64,000 nt of DNA from Nyssa sinensis (GCA_008638375.1 CM018032.1:35845251-35909250), one strand, 5' to 3'; shown: positions 22,998 to 34,648, counted from the first letter of the stretch. The notes: generated by a model not told the origin, from the letters alone. Numbers and translations are program-made.

Positions 22998-24105
22998 ATG
23001 GTTAACACGAGGCAAGGTCCGTTACCTATGGGTCGTTTAGAATAATTGGAAAGATTGATGTCGACTGTCATTGAAAGTCTACCACGGATTCAGGCTAGTG
23101 CTAGCCAACCAGCACAGCCAGTACAGCAGGAGCAGCCTGTCAATGCAGGCAGCAACATCGGGAATCGTCAAGGGAATGAACGGGATACTGCATACCAATA
23201 CGAACGATTCCAGAAAATGAAACCCCCGACGTTTGACGGTACAAATAAGGCCACGGCGGTCGAAGAATGGATGTTAGAAATGAACAGGGTTTTCGATATC
23301 CTGAATTATACTGACGTCCAGAAGGTGGCTTATGCCACGTATATGCTTAAAGGAATGGCACATAAGTAGTGGATAAATGAGAAGATGAGGGAGCCAAACA
23401 TGGACTGGCAACGATTTACTGTGATTTTCAATAAGAAGTACTTCTCCCAAGAAGTACGGAACCGCAGAGTTGCCAAATTCATGGTACTGCAACAGGGGTC
23501 GATGACTGTGGAGCAATACGAGGCCACTTTTACTGAATTGGCCAGATTTGCCCCTGATGCTATCAGAACTGAGGATCTGAAGGCTCGTAAATTCGAGACT
23601 GAGGTGGTCTATCAAGGATAGACTAGTACCCCATCGACTGACTACTTACGATGATGTCGTGGAAATGGCTCGGATCATAGAAAGGAGTGGCAAGGAATTC
23701 ACCAAGAGGCGAGGGAACCAGAAATGTGGAGGCAACCAGAATAAGAGGCAAGGGCCTTCTACTTCAGGACAGGGATCTACATTTACCAGACCTGGAGCTG
23801 CATCACAGGCGACAGGGTCCGGTCAGAAGAAACAGAGCAACACTAAAAAAGGGGCAGCCAAGTGCTCTCGTTGCAATAAGATCCACAAAGGCCAATGTCT
23901 CAAGGACAGCAACGCTTGCTACTACTGTGGCCAAGAGGGACATTATACAAAAGAATGCCCTCAGAAGGATCAGGCCACGCCCAGCACTACTTCGATTAAA
24001 GCACCAACAACCGGAATAGCACCACCTAGACCTCCGACCCAAAGAAGTGGACAAGGGAACGTCCAGCAGCAGGCAGGATGAGTTTTCTCCCTTTTACCAG
24101 GAGAC
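22998..24105 (+). pseudogene. gag: Gypsy gag (capsid and nucleocapsid), inactivated
   Basis: Starts MVNTRQGP, a usual opening for this lineage. The capsid region (FQKMKPPTFDGT to about 23620) matches the retrotransposon gag domain. A basic linker follows, then two Cys/His knuckles: CSRCNKIHKGQC and CYYCGQEGHYTKEC (the latter at 23917-23958). The frame is broken by stops at 23043 (TAA), 23367 (TAG) and 24079 (TGA), and by a frameshift near 23600-23617, after which the DDVVEMARIIE segment reads in the new frame. The stops look like single C-to-T or G-to-A changes of Gln, Trp and Arg codons. Gag would package element RNA into particles in the cytoplasm; this copy cannot make it whole. Confidence 0.9.
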
Positions 24106-26976
24106 GTGCAGGCTACAACCTCTGTAGTCGCAGGTACTCTTTTAGTATACTCACAGCCTGCTCATGTTTTATTTGACACTGGATCTACACATTCATTTGT
24201 ATCCCCTACATATGCTGCTAGATTGAACCTAGTGACGGAACCCTTAGGGTATTTACTGAATGTTTCTATACCATCAGGGAAATCATTGTTGGGGGATACC
24301 ATGTATAGGGATTGTGGGATTCAGATTGGGGATACACACTTATTGGCTAACCTTATACCCTTGGAAATTTGTGGATTCGATGTTATCTTTGGAATGGATT
24401 GGCTGGCTGCCAATCACGCTACGATAGACTGTGTGGCCAAACGAGTCCTCATACAGAACCCCCAGTTTCCAACAGTTGACTTTGAGGGGACAGGGGTGGC
24501 TTCCCCACCCTACTTCGTTTCCTCTATCCAGGCAAGGCGTTTGCTTCGCAAGGGATGTCACGGATTCTTATGTAGTGTTCAAGACACTGATTCTCAGCAG
24601 CCTGAGTTAGAGAAGATTCCCATTGTTAGGGAATTTCCTGGAGTATTCTTGGATGATCTTCGAGGAATGCCCATAGACAGAGAGATCGAGTTTTGCATCA
24701 ACGTATTGCCAGGCACTACACCGATATCCAAGACTCCATATAGGATGGCACCGGCAGAGCTGAAAGAGCTGAAGCTCCAATTGCAAAAATTATTGGACAA
24801 GGGTTTTATACGACCCAGCTCGTCACCATGGGGCGCACCTGTATTGTTCGTAAAGAAAAAGGATGGAACTATGAGACTGTGTATCGACTATCGCGAGTTG
24901 AACAAAGTTACCATCCGGAACAGATATCCACTGCCCATAGTAGATGATTTGTTCGACCAATTGAAAAGGCCCCAGGTGTTCTCAAAGATCGACCTGAGGT
25001 CCGGCTATCACCAGTTGAAGGTCAAACCCACTGACATTCAGAAGACAGCATTTAGGACACGGTATGGACACTACGAGTTCCTTGTTATGCCATTTGGGGT
25101 GACCAATGCCCCAGCTGCATTCATGGATATGATGAACCGTGTGTTCAAGCCGTACTTGGATGACTTCGTGATTATGTTTATAGACGACATATTGGTTTAC
25201 TCTAAGAACCAGGAAGAACACGAGGTACATCTTAGGAGAGTCCTACAGAAGTTAGAGGAGCAGAAGTTATACGCCAAGTTGAAGAAATGTGAATTCTGGC
25301 TTCCTAGTATTGCATTTCTGGGACACGTGATCAGTAAAGAAGGAATCTCTGTTGATTCTGAGAAGATTGAGGCAATCATGAATTGGTCTCAACCTACAAG
25401 TGTCACGGAAGTGCGAAGTTTCATGGGGTTAGCAGGCTACTATAGGAGATTTGTCAAGGACTTCTCCAAAATAGCTACGTCTATTACCAAACTGACCCGG
25501 AATGGTGTTCCTTTTGTTTGGACAGAGGAACAAGAAAAGAGTTTCCAGGAGTTAAAGGAGCGTTTGGTTACAGCTCCTATATTGATAGTACCAGAAGGAA
25601 CTGACGGTTTTGTAATTTACAGTGATGCCTCGTTCAAGGGCTTAGGGTGTGTGTTAATGCAGAACGGAAAAGTGGTAGCATATGCTTCACGACAGTTGAG
25701 ACCCCATGAGGGGAACTATCCGACACACAAGCTTGAGCTAGCAGCCATTGTCTTCACCTTGAAGATATAGAGACATTATTTATACGGAGCCACGTGCGAA
25801 ATCTTCACCGACCATAAGAGCCTCAAGTATCTGTTTACACAGAAGGAGCTCAATATGAGACAACGCCGTTGGTTTGAATTGTTGAAGGACTACGAGGTCA
25901 GCATACAGTACCACCCAGGAAAGGCAAATGTGGTAACTGACGCTCTTAGTAGGAAGTCATCAGGGAGTTTAGCTTGCCTGTTGACGACACAGACAGAGAT
26001 ACTGAGAGACTTAGAGGCTATGGAAATAGAGATAGTTCTGCCCAGCTCCGAGGCACTATGTGCCAACGTCACAGTCAGTTTGTCGATTGTGGACAAGATC
26101 AGGGGGCAACAGACTCATGATGAGAAGCTAGCTAAGCTTCTTCAAGAGATTGAGACAGGCATAGACTCCGAGTACTCAGTGAAAGATGGAATATTGTATT
26201 ATCAGGGTAGGATCTGCGTACCCGATGTACCCGAAATCAGAAAGGAGATTCTCGATGAAGCACACAGTTCAAAATTTGCCTTACATTCAGGGGGCACCAA
26301 AATGTATCACAATGTTAAGGATACTTATTAGTGGTCTAGGATGAAACGTCACATAGCTGAGTACATAGCACGATGTGTCAAGTGCCAGCAAATTAAGGTA
26401 GAACATCAGAAGCCTGGAGGACTTCTGTAATCACTGCCCATTCCTGAGTGGAAGTGGGAACATATCACGATGGACTTTGTGTCAGGATTGCCAAAGACAG
26501 TCAAGAGGAGTGATTCTATCTGGGTCATCGTAGACAGATTAACTAAGACAGCTCACTTCCGGGCAACCAAGACGACACAATCTCTTCAGCGACTAGCCGA
26601 GTTATACATTAGAGAGATTGTTAGACTTCACAGAGTTCCAGTATCAATTGTTTCTGATAGGGACCCCCGGTTCGTATTACGATTCTGGAAAGGACTACAA
26701 CAAGCTATGGCCACGGAACTGAGTCTTAGTACTGCGTATCACCCCGAGACCGACGGCCAGTCGGAAAGGAAGATACAGACTTTAGAAGACTTACTGCGTT
26801 TCTGTGTCATAGACTTTGAAGGGAGTTGGGAAGATTAGTTGCCATTGGTGGAGTTCACGTACAATAATAGCTATCAAGCTAGTATTGGTATGGCGCCATA
26901 TGAGGCATTGTACGGCAGGAAGTGCCGATCACCACTGTGTTGGACAGAGGTGGGAGAAAGGAAACTCTATGGGCCA
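24106..26976 (+). pseudogene. pol: Gypsy pol: protease, RT, RNase H, integrase (truncated)
   Basis: It continues the frame of late gag. The protease active site is DTGS, at residue 24 counted from the first Met (near 24175). RT runs from about residue 180, with [40 protein letters not shown] and the catalytic FIDD at 25177-25188. RNase H has YSDAS near 25620 and TDHKSL near 25810. Integrase has the HHCC zinc finger (26260-26400) and the catalytic MDFVSGLP, VSDRDPRF and DGQSER motifs (26470-26770). Stops lie at 25768, 26329, 26428 and 26836. After [10 protein letters not shown] the integrase ends at a deletion joined to LTR sequence, so the C-terminal domain is lost. It resembles Tekay/Del-lineage pol. 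All domains belong to one polyprotein, inactive here. Confidence 0.95.
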
Positions 26977-26994
26977 GAGAAAGGAAACTCTATG
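26954..26994 (+). repeat. 18-bp direct repeat at internal deletion junction
   Basis: GAGAAAGGAAACTCTATG occurs at 26954-26971 and again at 26977-26994, five bases apart. The first copy is native integrase sequence. The second ends with TATG, shared with the LTR interior (19874), where the 3' LTR resumes. Together they mark an illegitimate end-joining event with templated filler. Confidence 0.85.
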
Positions 26995-28690
26995 TGGGTA
27001 TGAGTGTGTGTCTCGATTGGGTGAAATGTGTGTGTGTGTGTGTGATGTGTATAATATAATATATGTATATATGTGTACATCACAAGTCTCCCAAGCCAAT
27101 AAATGCAAAGTTGCATTTGGCAGAGGGAATACCAGAACCTAGGTCAAGAAAAGGGGCCATAGAAAGGGGAGTAACCGAGAGAGAAAGGTAGGAAGTGACA
27201 AGGGTGGTGGAATGTCTCTCTATATGAGATTAGTGTATACGGGCGTGAGTTGAGAGACAAAAAAGAAACTGAGACTGAGAGGAACATTGGCAAGGAACTC
27301 AGGAGCAGAAACAGAAGGGTTTGGAGGGTCACAGTGAGCAAGAACCGAAAACCCAGGTGAGTGTTTTGCGTTCTGTTTTTACGATTTAGAGCATGAAGCT
27401 TGTATCTATTTATAAGGTCTAAATCAGCATGAAATATGGAACTTAATGCAAAAAGAATGATAGAAAACAATTAAGAAACCAAAGAGAAAAATTGAGTTGT
27501 AGGTTCGGTGGATAATCTTGGTTTCCATATATTTTATTCTTTAAACTTTGCATTTAGTTTATAAAAATGTTGGTATGAAGTGCAGAAACACTTTAGAATC
27601 AAAATGGGTTTAAAACCGAGAAGAAATAGTCACCAGATTTAAAAAGAAAAGTTGGCCAGAAAAACGGCCGGAGACGTTTGACCCCCTATTCGTGAAGATG
27701 GGGAGGGATTTGATGAGAACCGAGAGTGGATTTGAAATCCTTGAGAGAAGGGTGAGAGAACGGCATTAGATTTGGGGCAAACCGAGATCGAAATCTGGTC
27801 ACCGTCACCGGAGAAGGCGATGGAAACCCACCGGTGCTCCACCGGAAAAACGAGGAAGACAACACTGTTGTCTCGAGTCAAGACGGAACCGGGTCTCGGT
27901 TCGGATTGGGTCGGGACCCGACCGAAAATGAAATGGGAACATGAAACTGTGTCGTTTGTGTTTTGAATTTAAATGGATTGGGCTTGTTTGGTTACATGGA
28001 TAGGGAATGTTGGAATTGGGTTTGGGCTTATTCCAACCATGGATAGCATAGGAGAACTGGTTATCTTGTTCCGGTTCTTAAGATTTGACTGAACCGTTTG
28101 GTTTAGTAAGGAGGTAGACCGGTTTAGGGTTTCTGGTTCTGAACCAACTGGTTCAGATCGCAGCTTTTGCAAATTATAAACCGGCCCCAAATGTTTGAAG
28201 GAATCTCACTAAGGCCAAACAGGAAAATTAATAAAATATTAATTTTTACAAAAATGCCCCTATTTCAAATATGGGTCAAACGAAGTCCAAACGATGCAAA
28301 TGAATAGTCAAAATCTATTATCTCGGACGTTCTGAGTTCAATGGTGGGGTCCGTTTTATGAGACAGGACCTGTAACACCCCAATTACTTGATTGGCATGT
28401 TTTGTGTATTGAAAACTGTTTTGGGAATGAAATGTCGGGTTTAGCTAATTTAATGTCTATTTTTAATAGTGATAAAACTCGAATTAGATAATTATGAGAA
28501 ACTCGAGGAAATAAAAACTGACATTGGACCTTGATCAATGAAAGATATTCTGAGTAGGAAGTGACAGAAAGAAACTGCACTGAAAAAGGAGTTACGGATT
28601 GGGAGTTAAGGCCAAAACAGTGAAACTGGAATTCTGCGACAACCAAACAGGGCCTTAACCAGAAAAATGGGAGAAAATGGTCACTTGAGA

Positions 28691-28770
28691 GGCCAAGGGG
28701 AATTGAACCCTTGACCTACCAAGGTAGGTAAAATCTGTCCCAAAAAGTTACCAACTAGGCTGTTGGTTAC
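28691..28770 (-). other. tRNA-like module 1 in LTR A2
   Basis: On the minus strand: AGCCTAGTTGG (A box without its first T) and GGTTCAATTCC (10 of 11 B-box positions), about 45 nt apart. The ends do not form an acceptor stem. Antisense to the LTR. Confidence 0.6.
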
Positions 28771-30082
28771 TTTGTGCATATATACAGCAATATATGTATA
28801 TAACCTATAATCTTGCCCAAGCCACCACCCAAATTGGCCAATGGCCTTGCATGCATTCCCTTCATCATAGCCCTCCATCACCTCCATCAGGTCAGCAGCC
28901 ATTAACCCCACTAAGGGCAGAGATACACTCACATATATGTATATGTGTATAGCCCTATATGTATATGAAGCTATAATATATAAATGCCCTAACTTGCATC
29001 AAATTCTCTTTTGAGAGAATTCTGAAAATATAGAAATTGTGTGAGTGTGTGTGTGCATACGTGAGGGACTGTGAGAGAGTGTGAGAGTGTAGTGAGAGAG
29101 AGGGGGAGAAAGCTTTGCATGCAAGGGAGTTTGAGGAAAATTTGGCCATTTGAAGTGCAAGGGGGGACTTGAGGATCACGGTGCATGAACTGAGAAGCTT
29201 GAGTGACATTTGGAAAGGCCTGAACCAAGCCAAGAGTGTGAACTGCTACTGCTTGACGGTAAAATTCTAAATTTATCTTCAATTCTTGTTTTGTAAATTT
29301 TGGAACTGTTTGATAGAAATGGACTGCATGCATGGTTATTTTTTGACCCTAAGAGCTAGTTGGAGCATACTGTGTGTGTTGGAGGTCTCGGATAGGTCAA
29401 GAACCATGAAACCCGAAACCAACCTCCATTGATGAAGCTTGGAAACACCAAGTCTGATTCGACCATAACCGTTTAGAATTTTGCATATCAAGACCTGAAA
29501 TAGACCCCAAGAGGATCTCAAACATTTACCTACGCGACCCCAGAACACTGTATGGCCCCACGAATTTCAAAATATTCTTACGGGTTCAAAACTTAAATTG
29601 TCGATGCATGTGACTAAACTGAAAAATGAGGATAGGGTCTTGATCCTTATGATTTGTATATCACATAGCTTCAAAAATCACATGAAATGGTGAAGAATCG
29701 AGGATGCTAGGTCGTGTTACAGGTCACGGCTATCGTTTTGAAAACAGAATGGTTTAGGTTGATTCGAAGCTCAAAACCGATGCCAAAGTGTTGGTGTGAC
29801 CCTCAGGAGTCGATACCACCCAAAAACAGAGACCAAAACAGTCTAAAAACTCACGAAATAGAAAGAGAAAATCTGCAGATTTTAGGGCAACACTGTGAAG
29901 GGTTTTGATGAAGGAGACGACGCTGAGTCGACTCCGTGTCTTTTAAACCGAGTTGGCGGGTTGACTCAAACATGTGTCAAACAATGGGACTGCCATCGAA
30001 TAAATAGAACGGTGTCGTTTTGGCCGTTTATATGTTAAACTGATACGTTTAAAAAGAAAAGAAAGGGAAGGAAGAAACAGGG

Positions 30083-30156
30083 GCTACGGGGTTTCGAACC
30101 CCTGACCGCACGCGCCCAACACCACGCCCTTACCACTCGGCCACGCGCTTGCGTGT
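30083..30156 (-). other. tRNA-like module 2 in LTR A2 (Ser/Leu-like boxes)
   Basis: On the minus strand: GTGGCCGAGTGGTAAGG, close to plant tRNA-Ser/Leu D arms, and AGGGGTTCGAAACCCCG, a perfect T arm with a full B box. The acceptor stem does not pair, so a mature tRNA is unlikely. It is much GC-richer than its surroundings. Confidence 0.65.
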
Positions 30157-30170
30157 GTCACCTATGGGGC

Positions 30171-30173
<3 letters not shown>

Positions 30174-30209
<36 letters not shown>
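30174..30209. repeat. (TA)n microsatellite in A2
   Basis: About 18 TA units between two tRNA-like modules. Confidence 0.9.
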
Positions 30210-30214
<5 letters not shown>

Positions 30215-30239
30215 TTAATTATATCAGAAAAATAGAAGA

Positions 30240-30325
30240 CGCATTTTGCGCCTTATGGGACTCGAACGTGGTGTCTATTGGAGAGGGAGGTGGCACGCGT
30301 CCGCTGTGCCACCCTATTCGACCGT
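30240..30325 (-). other. tRNA-like module 3 in LTR A2
   Basis: On the minus strand: TGGCACAGCGG (A-box match) and GTTCGAGTCCC (10 of 11 B-box positions), about 45 nt apart. It stands about 155 bp from module 2 in the same orientation. No acceptor pairing seen. Confidence 0.6.
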
Positions 30326-30864
30326 TCATTTTTCTACCAAAAATAATATATATATTATATATATTCCGAAATTAATTTAATTAAAATCATTTAATTAAAT
30401 TAAATACTCCAAATTAGTCTGTTGTCCAAAAATCATAAGTTATATATGTATTCCTACTGTCTCGGACCTCCTGAGTCCAATGGTGAGGTCCGTGACTGCA
30501 AATGAGGTACCAAAAAAAATATGATGTATGAAATTACCATAATACCCCTGACCCTGTACAAGGCCCAAATGAAATCCGATTTCAACGGAACTAATACCAG
30601 TAGTAGACCTGACACTTGTAAGACTGTATACATGATTAGATGAAGAACCCGAGACAGAAATTATGTGACGGCAAAAATGACCAAAATACCCCTGATATAC
30701 CCGAACCCAGATTTAAAAGCCGAGAGAGTCTAAATTGACTTTCTTCGACCTTCCGAACTCAATGGTTAGGTCCATAATATGAAAATCAGAACCGATAAAT
30801 GTGTGAAGGCATCTGTTCTAACATGTTAAGCTGTGATCTAGGTAAAAATATCACTTAAACTACC

Positions 30865-31651
30865 ATGGACAAACAGGGCAAGAAATTCACCATCATGACT
30901 AAGGCCCAGAGGTTAGCCGATAAGAAACAGCAAGAGTTTATGCAAGAATTACTGAGGCAGCAAAGAGTTATTGAGCGCCATATTAGAATAGCTAAGTCCA
31001 CTGAAATCGTCTCCATCCAGCCCTTCATATATAAGGCACGTACTAAAGAAATGATTGCCGAGGCCAAGATGAAAAAACAGGAAGATACTGAAACCCTAAG
31101 CCAAATGCTTAAGAGGTAAGACCTAAGAACTAGCCACTATAAGTTAGTTCCATGAAACCCATCATAGGGTAGACTTACTCAGTCTAAGGTCATGAGTTGA
31201 TAAATCTTTATAAATTGTTATAGGCTTAAAGAGAAAAAGAGGAAGGCTCCGTTCATAGCTTCAAACTCAAATATTGAAGGTGAGTAACTTCTGACACTGT
31301 TTAAGTTACTGCTCCTTGATCTGCTAAATTGTTTCGAATACCATATGTTTTAAATGCAATTGTTTTAAATGCATGCTTTTATCACCGATGACATGGTTTT
31401 TAGTTTCTCAAATGATTAACTATACTTCTGATTGATATGCTAGCACTCTGAACCGTTTATTTGTTTTGATCTATTGAACTCGACTTGGATTTATTGAACT
31501 ACTAATTCCAAATTGATTTAATTACCATGTGATTTAAGCAAAGATTGAATTCGAAACTCTTGCCTGGATATCTGTGTTACTCACTGGGCTTTTTAAAGCT
31601 CATTCCATTATTTTAATAATTTCAGGGGAACTCTCAGATGGACAGGTTTAG
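30865..31651 (+). CDS. Predicted three-exon small basic protein in LTR A2
   Basis: I do not recognise the protein. Exon a (30865-31115) opens ATGGACAAACAG and codes a charged, Lys/Gln/Glu-rich, probably helical segment (for example ADKKQQEFMQELLRQQRVIE). It ends AAGAG|GTAAG. The acceptor TTGTTATAG at 31223 starts exon b (31224-31279, 56 nt, LKEKKRKAPF), which ends GAAG|GTGAGTAA. The acceptor AATTTCAG at 31625 starts exon c (31626-31651), which ends in TAG. Both joins keep the frame, giving 110 residues. Unspliced, the frame stops at 31117. Exons b and c correspond to the micro-exon and acceptor conserved in all A LTRs; exon a is seen only here. It could be a captured host fragment or chance. 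No transcript evidence. Confidence 0.3.
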
Positions 31652-33606
31652 CAGGTCCAGAACTTAGGGGGAAAATGTTGGAGACCCCCAGATAAAATGA
31701 TAACCCATTTTTGTGAATCTATACCATTTTTGTACTTTTTGTGTAACTGAACAGACTATGACCTTTTGTGGTGAAACTGTTTGTAATCTTGATAAGATAG
31801 GACTGACTATGATATATCCTGAATGCTCTGCCAAGTATATATGTATGCATTCTCTTGTGAAAATTCCGCTGCTTAAATTATATATGTTGAATGCATTATG
31901 CTTGGGATTTATATCTGAATGGCCTGTGGTTAGGATTACCGTCGGGGTTTTGTTTTTAAAAAAAAAAAAAAAAACTGATAAAACCCGATGGGTGCCTAAC
32001 TGGCCTTTGTCACGTGCCCCAAATCCGCACAGGGTGGGTCTGAGGGATGTGACAGGACCCCAAAGGATAATAACATAAAAGTGCAAAATGACTATTTTGC
32101 CCTTTTAAGTACAAATGTCCAAATGGAATTCCGCGAAAGCCTAAACCGACTTTCTTCGGCATTCTAGACTCAATGGTAAAGTCTAAATTTGTATTTGAGA
32201 TACCTGTGATAGAAGGCATAAAATTTGATGAATAGCATTTATTTTGAAACGTAATTACTGATATATTGGGAACTCGAAAGGCAAAGGCACACTCACGGAT
32301 TTCTGAAATAGAATCAAGATAGAGGTAGGTGGATCACTCTCTCTTACATGTGGTGTTTCCACAAGCCAAGTTATTCTTTTACTGCCAAACTCGTACTCTT
32401 GAATGTATTGATATCCTTGTGTTCCACAATTTGATATTTTTCTATCTTGTGGACATTTGATTGACTGATGTATCATTGTTATCATGTTACACTATGCCTT
32501 GAAAGTACCACATGTTATTGCTATCCACAATGTGATATTGTTCTATCTTGTGGACATTGATTGACTGATATATCATTGTTATCATGTTGAACCATGCCTT
32601 GAAAGGCCTACTGTTGTATCCTTATTGAATGAATGATATTCCATTTTTATATTCTATGGAATGACTTATGATCATGACATGTTTATGAACACAGGAGTTG
32701 TGCTCAGTCACAACACCCATCTGATGCTATCTGATTGACTAGGACCTACGGGTCAAGTCCGTGAACGGACAAATGGCAATTCACTAGAATTCACTAGGGG
32801 GTATGCCGGGCCCCAAAAGATCGAGGGTCTGCCGAACCCTAACACAGAATAACAGCATCTCTTATAACTGACAGAACATGATTGTTGAATGGCACTATCC
32901 CTTATGATTCTTCAAGTCTCGAGGGACTTGCATTGATTGATTTGATTATGATCGGTTCATTGTGGCAGTACTTCATTGTTGTTATATTATCATTGGATTT
33001 CTTCATATCGCTATTACACCCAATACTCCTGATTGTGTATTGTGATTACTGTTCATTGGCCCTCGTGGCAATTGTTTCCATTGGCCCTCGTGGCAATTGT
33101 TTTCATTGGCTATTACAGCATCTCATTCTTATGATTGGCTATCATAATCTTATTCATGGATTCATTGATCATCGATACCAGTGTTGGAGATCTGCATTTA
33201 CTTACTGAGCTTTGTAGCTCATTCCACCCCACTTACCCCCTATTTCAGGTAATGACGCTGCGAGACCCCAGTAGGAGTCTGAGAGCGTAGGAGGACATTT
33301 TGAAGTACTGTACCAGTCTATGTTAGTTCTCCCATGTATTCACCACCCCCGGGTGCTGGTTACGTTTAGTTCTCATTTTGTCTTATGTAGAACTATGTCA
33401 TGTATTTAATAGACTTTCGCTGTTTAAATTATTTAAAAGACTTCCGCTGGATTACTGTAATCGATAAAGACTTCCACTGTTCATTGTTTAAAATTTTTAG
33501 TACATTGCATATTAGTACTATGATACAGGAATGGAAAAAGTAGGGACGGCCTTCGGGTCGGCCCTGCGACACGAGATCCGCATAGGGTGGGTTTCGGGTC
33601 GTGACA

Positions 33607-34648
33607 GTGAGGTCCATTTTGCCCAAATAAATTCTAAAAAATAAAAAAACAACAAATGACGTAATATCCATTATGTCCCAAACATGAATTTAGAAAAATG
33701 GACGGGACCTAACTTAAAGTTTTTAAGGATGCTAGACCCACGAAAAAAGTCTGTTAGGAAAAATTAAGTTACAAAAATAATAAGTGCCCAGTAGTAATGT
33801 TTAAGTTATGTTCTAATACGAAATTATGTGCATTTGACTTGTGGATCTAGGAACTAAGGACAAGGGAAAGGAGATTAAGGAAACAGACTGAAAACTTGAG
33901 GTGAGTAATCTAGTATCTTGAATCAATGGATTTTACATCCTGCTTCCAAATGTCTACCTTATGAATTTCTATATTTGTTCAAAATACCTAATCAATTTTT
34001 GTGAGAGATCAATGAATTTCTATATCTGCTCAAAATGTCTATTCTGCACTTTATGAAATATCTTAGAGCCATAGTCTTCATGATTCCATCTTGAAATAAC
34101 GTTCTTATGTACTAATTTTAAAGATGTTGTATTGAATCCTGACTAAATTCTTTAGCAAAAATGTCTGTAAACCATGGTATCCCTTTCAATGAGAAAAATG
34201 ATTTGTGTAAACCAATTTTGACTATATAACCTGAATCATACATGTTTTGATCCGATCATATTTTTGTGTGAGACCAACCTATATGGCGCTCTAACTCAAT
34301 GTGTAATTCGATTCTTGTGTCTATCCAAGGCCTACCCATGTGGCGCTCTAACTCTTGTAATGAGACTTACCTACATAGTGCTCTGACACGATTCTTGTAT
34401 TTACACGAAGTTTACCTATGTGGCACTCCAACTCTTATGATGAAACTTGCCCACATGGCGCTCTGACTTGTCGTGGAATTAATGATTGAGGCTTACCTAC
34501 GTGGCACTCTGACTCATGATAAAACTTACCCACGTAGTGCTTCGACTCAATATATGATTCTTCGATGTTTGTAATATAAGTCTGTCATTTGTCTCGTGTT
34601 ATCCATTATTTGTAATCAGATTTCAAGAATACCCTTTCGTGTATATTC
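33607..34648 (+). repeat. Ancient A0 LTR, segment 3 of 4
   Basis: It continues A0 after the Gypsy element: GTGAGGTCCATTTTGCCC, then the A-type micro-exon (33851-33900) between ATCTAG and the donor GTGAGTAATC at 33901, then a sevenfold GTGGCGCTCTGACTC array (34284-34545). It ends TATTC, which is duplicated at 44535-44539 and 50129-50133 around the B2 insertions. No gene. Confidence 0.65.
34284..34545 (+). repeat. Sevenfold TACCYACRTGGCGCTCTGACTC repeat
   Basis: Copies of the core TGGCGCTCTGAC start at about 34284, 34341, 34377, 34421, 34456, 34502 and 34535, with uneven spacings of 33-57 bp. It occupies the place where other A LTRs have one GC-richer hairpin module, so it looks like a local amplification in A0. 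Confidence 0.75.

Larger units (their letters stand above)
28371..32054 (+). mobile_element. Solo LTR A2 inside the Gypsy 3' LTR, TSD GGACC
   Basis: TGTAACACCCCAATTACTTG to GGGATGTGACA, 3684 bp, flanked by exact GGACC duplications (28366-28370 and 32055-32059). It has the A-family layout: tRNA-like modules, a leader, GAGTCCAATGGTGAGGTCC motifs near 30470 and 30760, the donor GTGAGTAA at 31280, a stem-loop at 31585-31602, the acceptor TTTCAG at 31625, and a GCACAGGGTGGGTCTGAGG end. No PBS or PPT. Unlike other A LTRs it carries a reading frame that the splice sites extend (30865-31651). Confidence 0.93.
19425..33606 (+). mobile_element. Ty3/Gypsy retrotransposon, Tekay/Del-like, deleted and nested
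   Basis: Order: 5' LTR 19425-22809, PBS 22813-22824, gag from 22998, protease, RT, RNase H and integrase to about 26975, then directly the interior of the 3' LTR (from about 26991) to 33606. The integrase C-terminus, any chromodomain, the PPT and the first 449 bp of the 3' LTR are deleted. The 3' LTR is itself split by solo LTR A2 (28371-32054). Without that insert and its TSD it has 2927 bp, against 2936 bp expected from the 5' LTR. Flanks GTGAA/GTGAG agree at 4 of 5 bases. In hand-compared stretches the LTRs differ at about 1-3%, so the insertion is fairly recent. Confidence 0.93.
26991..33606 (+). repeat. 3' LTR of the Gypsy element, truncated and interrupted
   Basis: It matches the 5' LTR from 19874 onward and ends GGGTCGTGACA. 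It lacks the first 449 bp and is split after GAGACAGGACC by LTR A2. The donor of the intron-like unit is altered here (GTAGGT at 32325, versus GTAAGT in the 5' LTR). One hand comparison of about 290 bases gave nine differences; another of 327 bases gave about three. Confidence 0.92.

Noticed and set aside
30083..30156. Functional tRNA gene
   Set aside because: Both internal boxes are good, but the acceptor ends do not pair and no clear anticodon stem forms. Kept only as a tRNA-like module.
34284..34545. CRISPR-like array
   Set aside because: Spacing is irregular, repeats are imperfect, and the DNA is a plant LTR.
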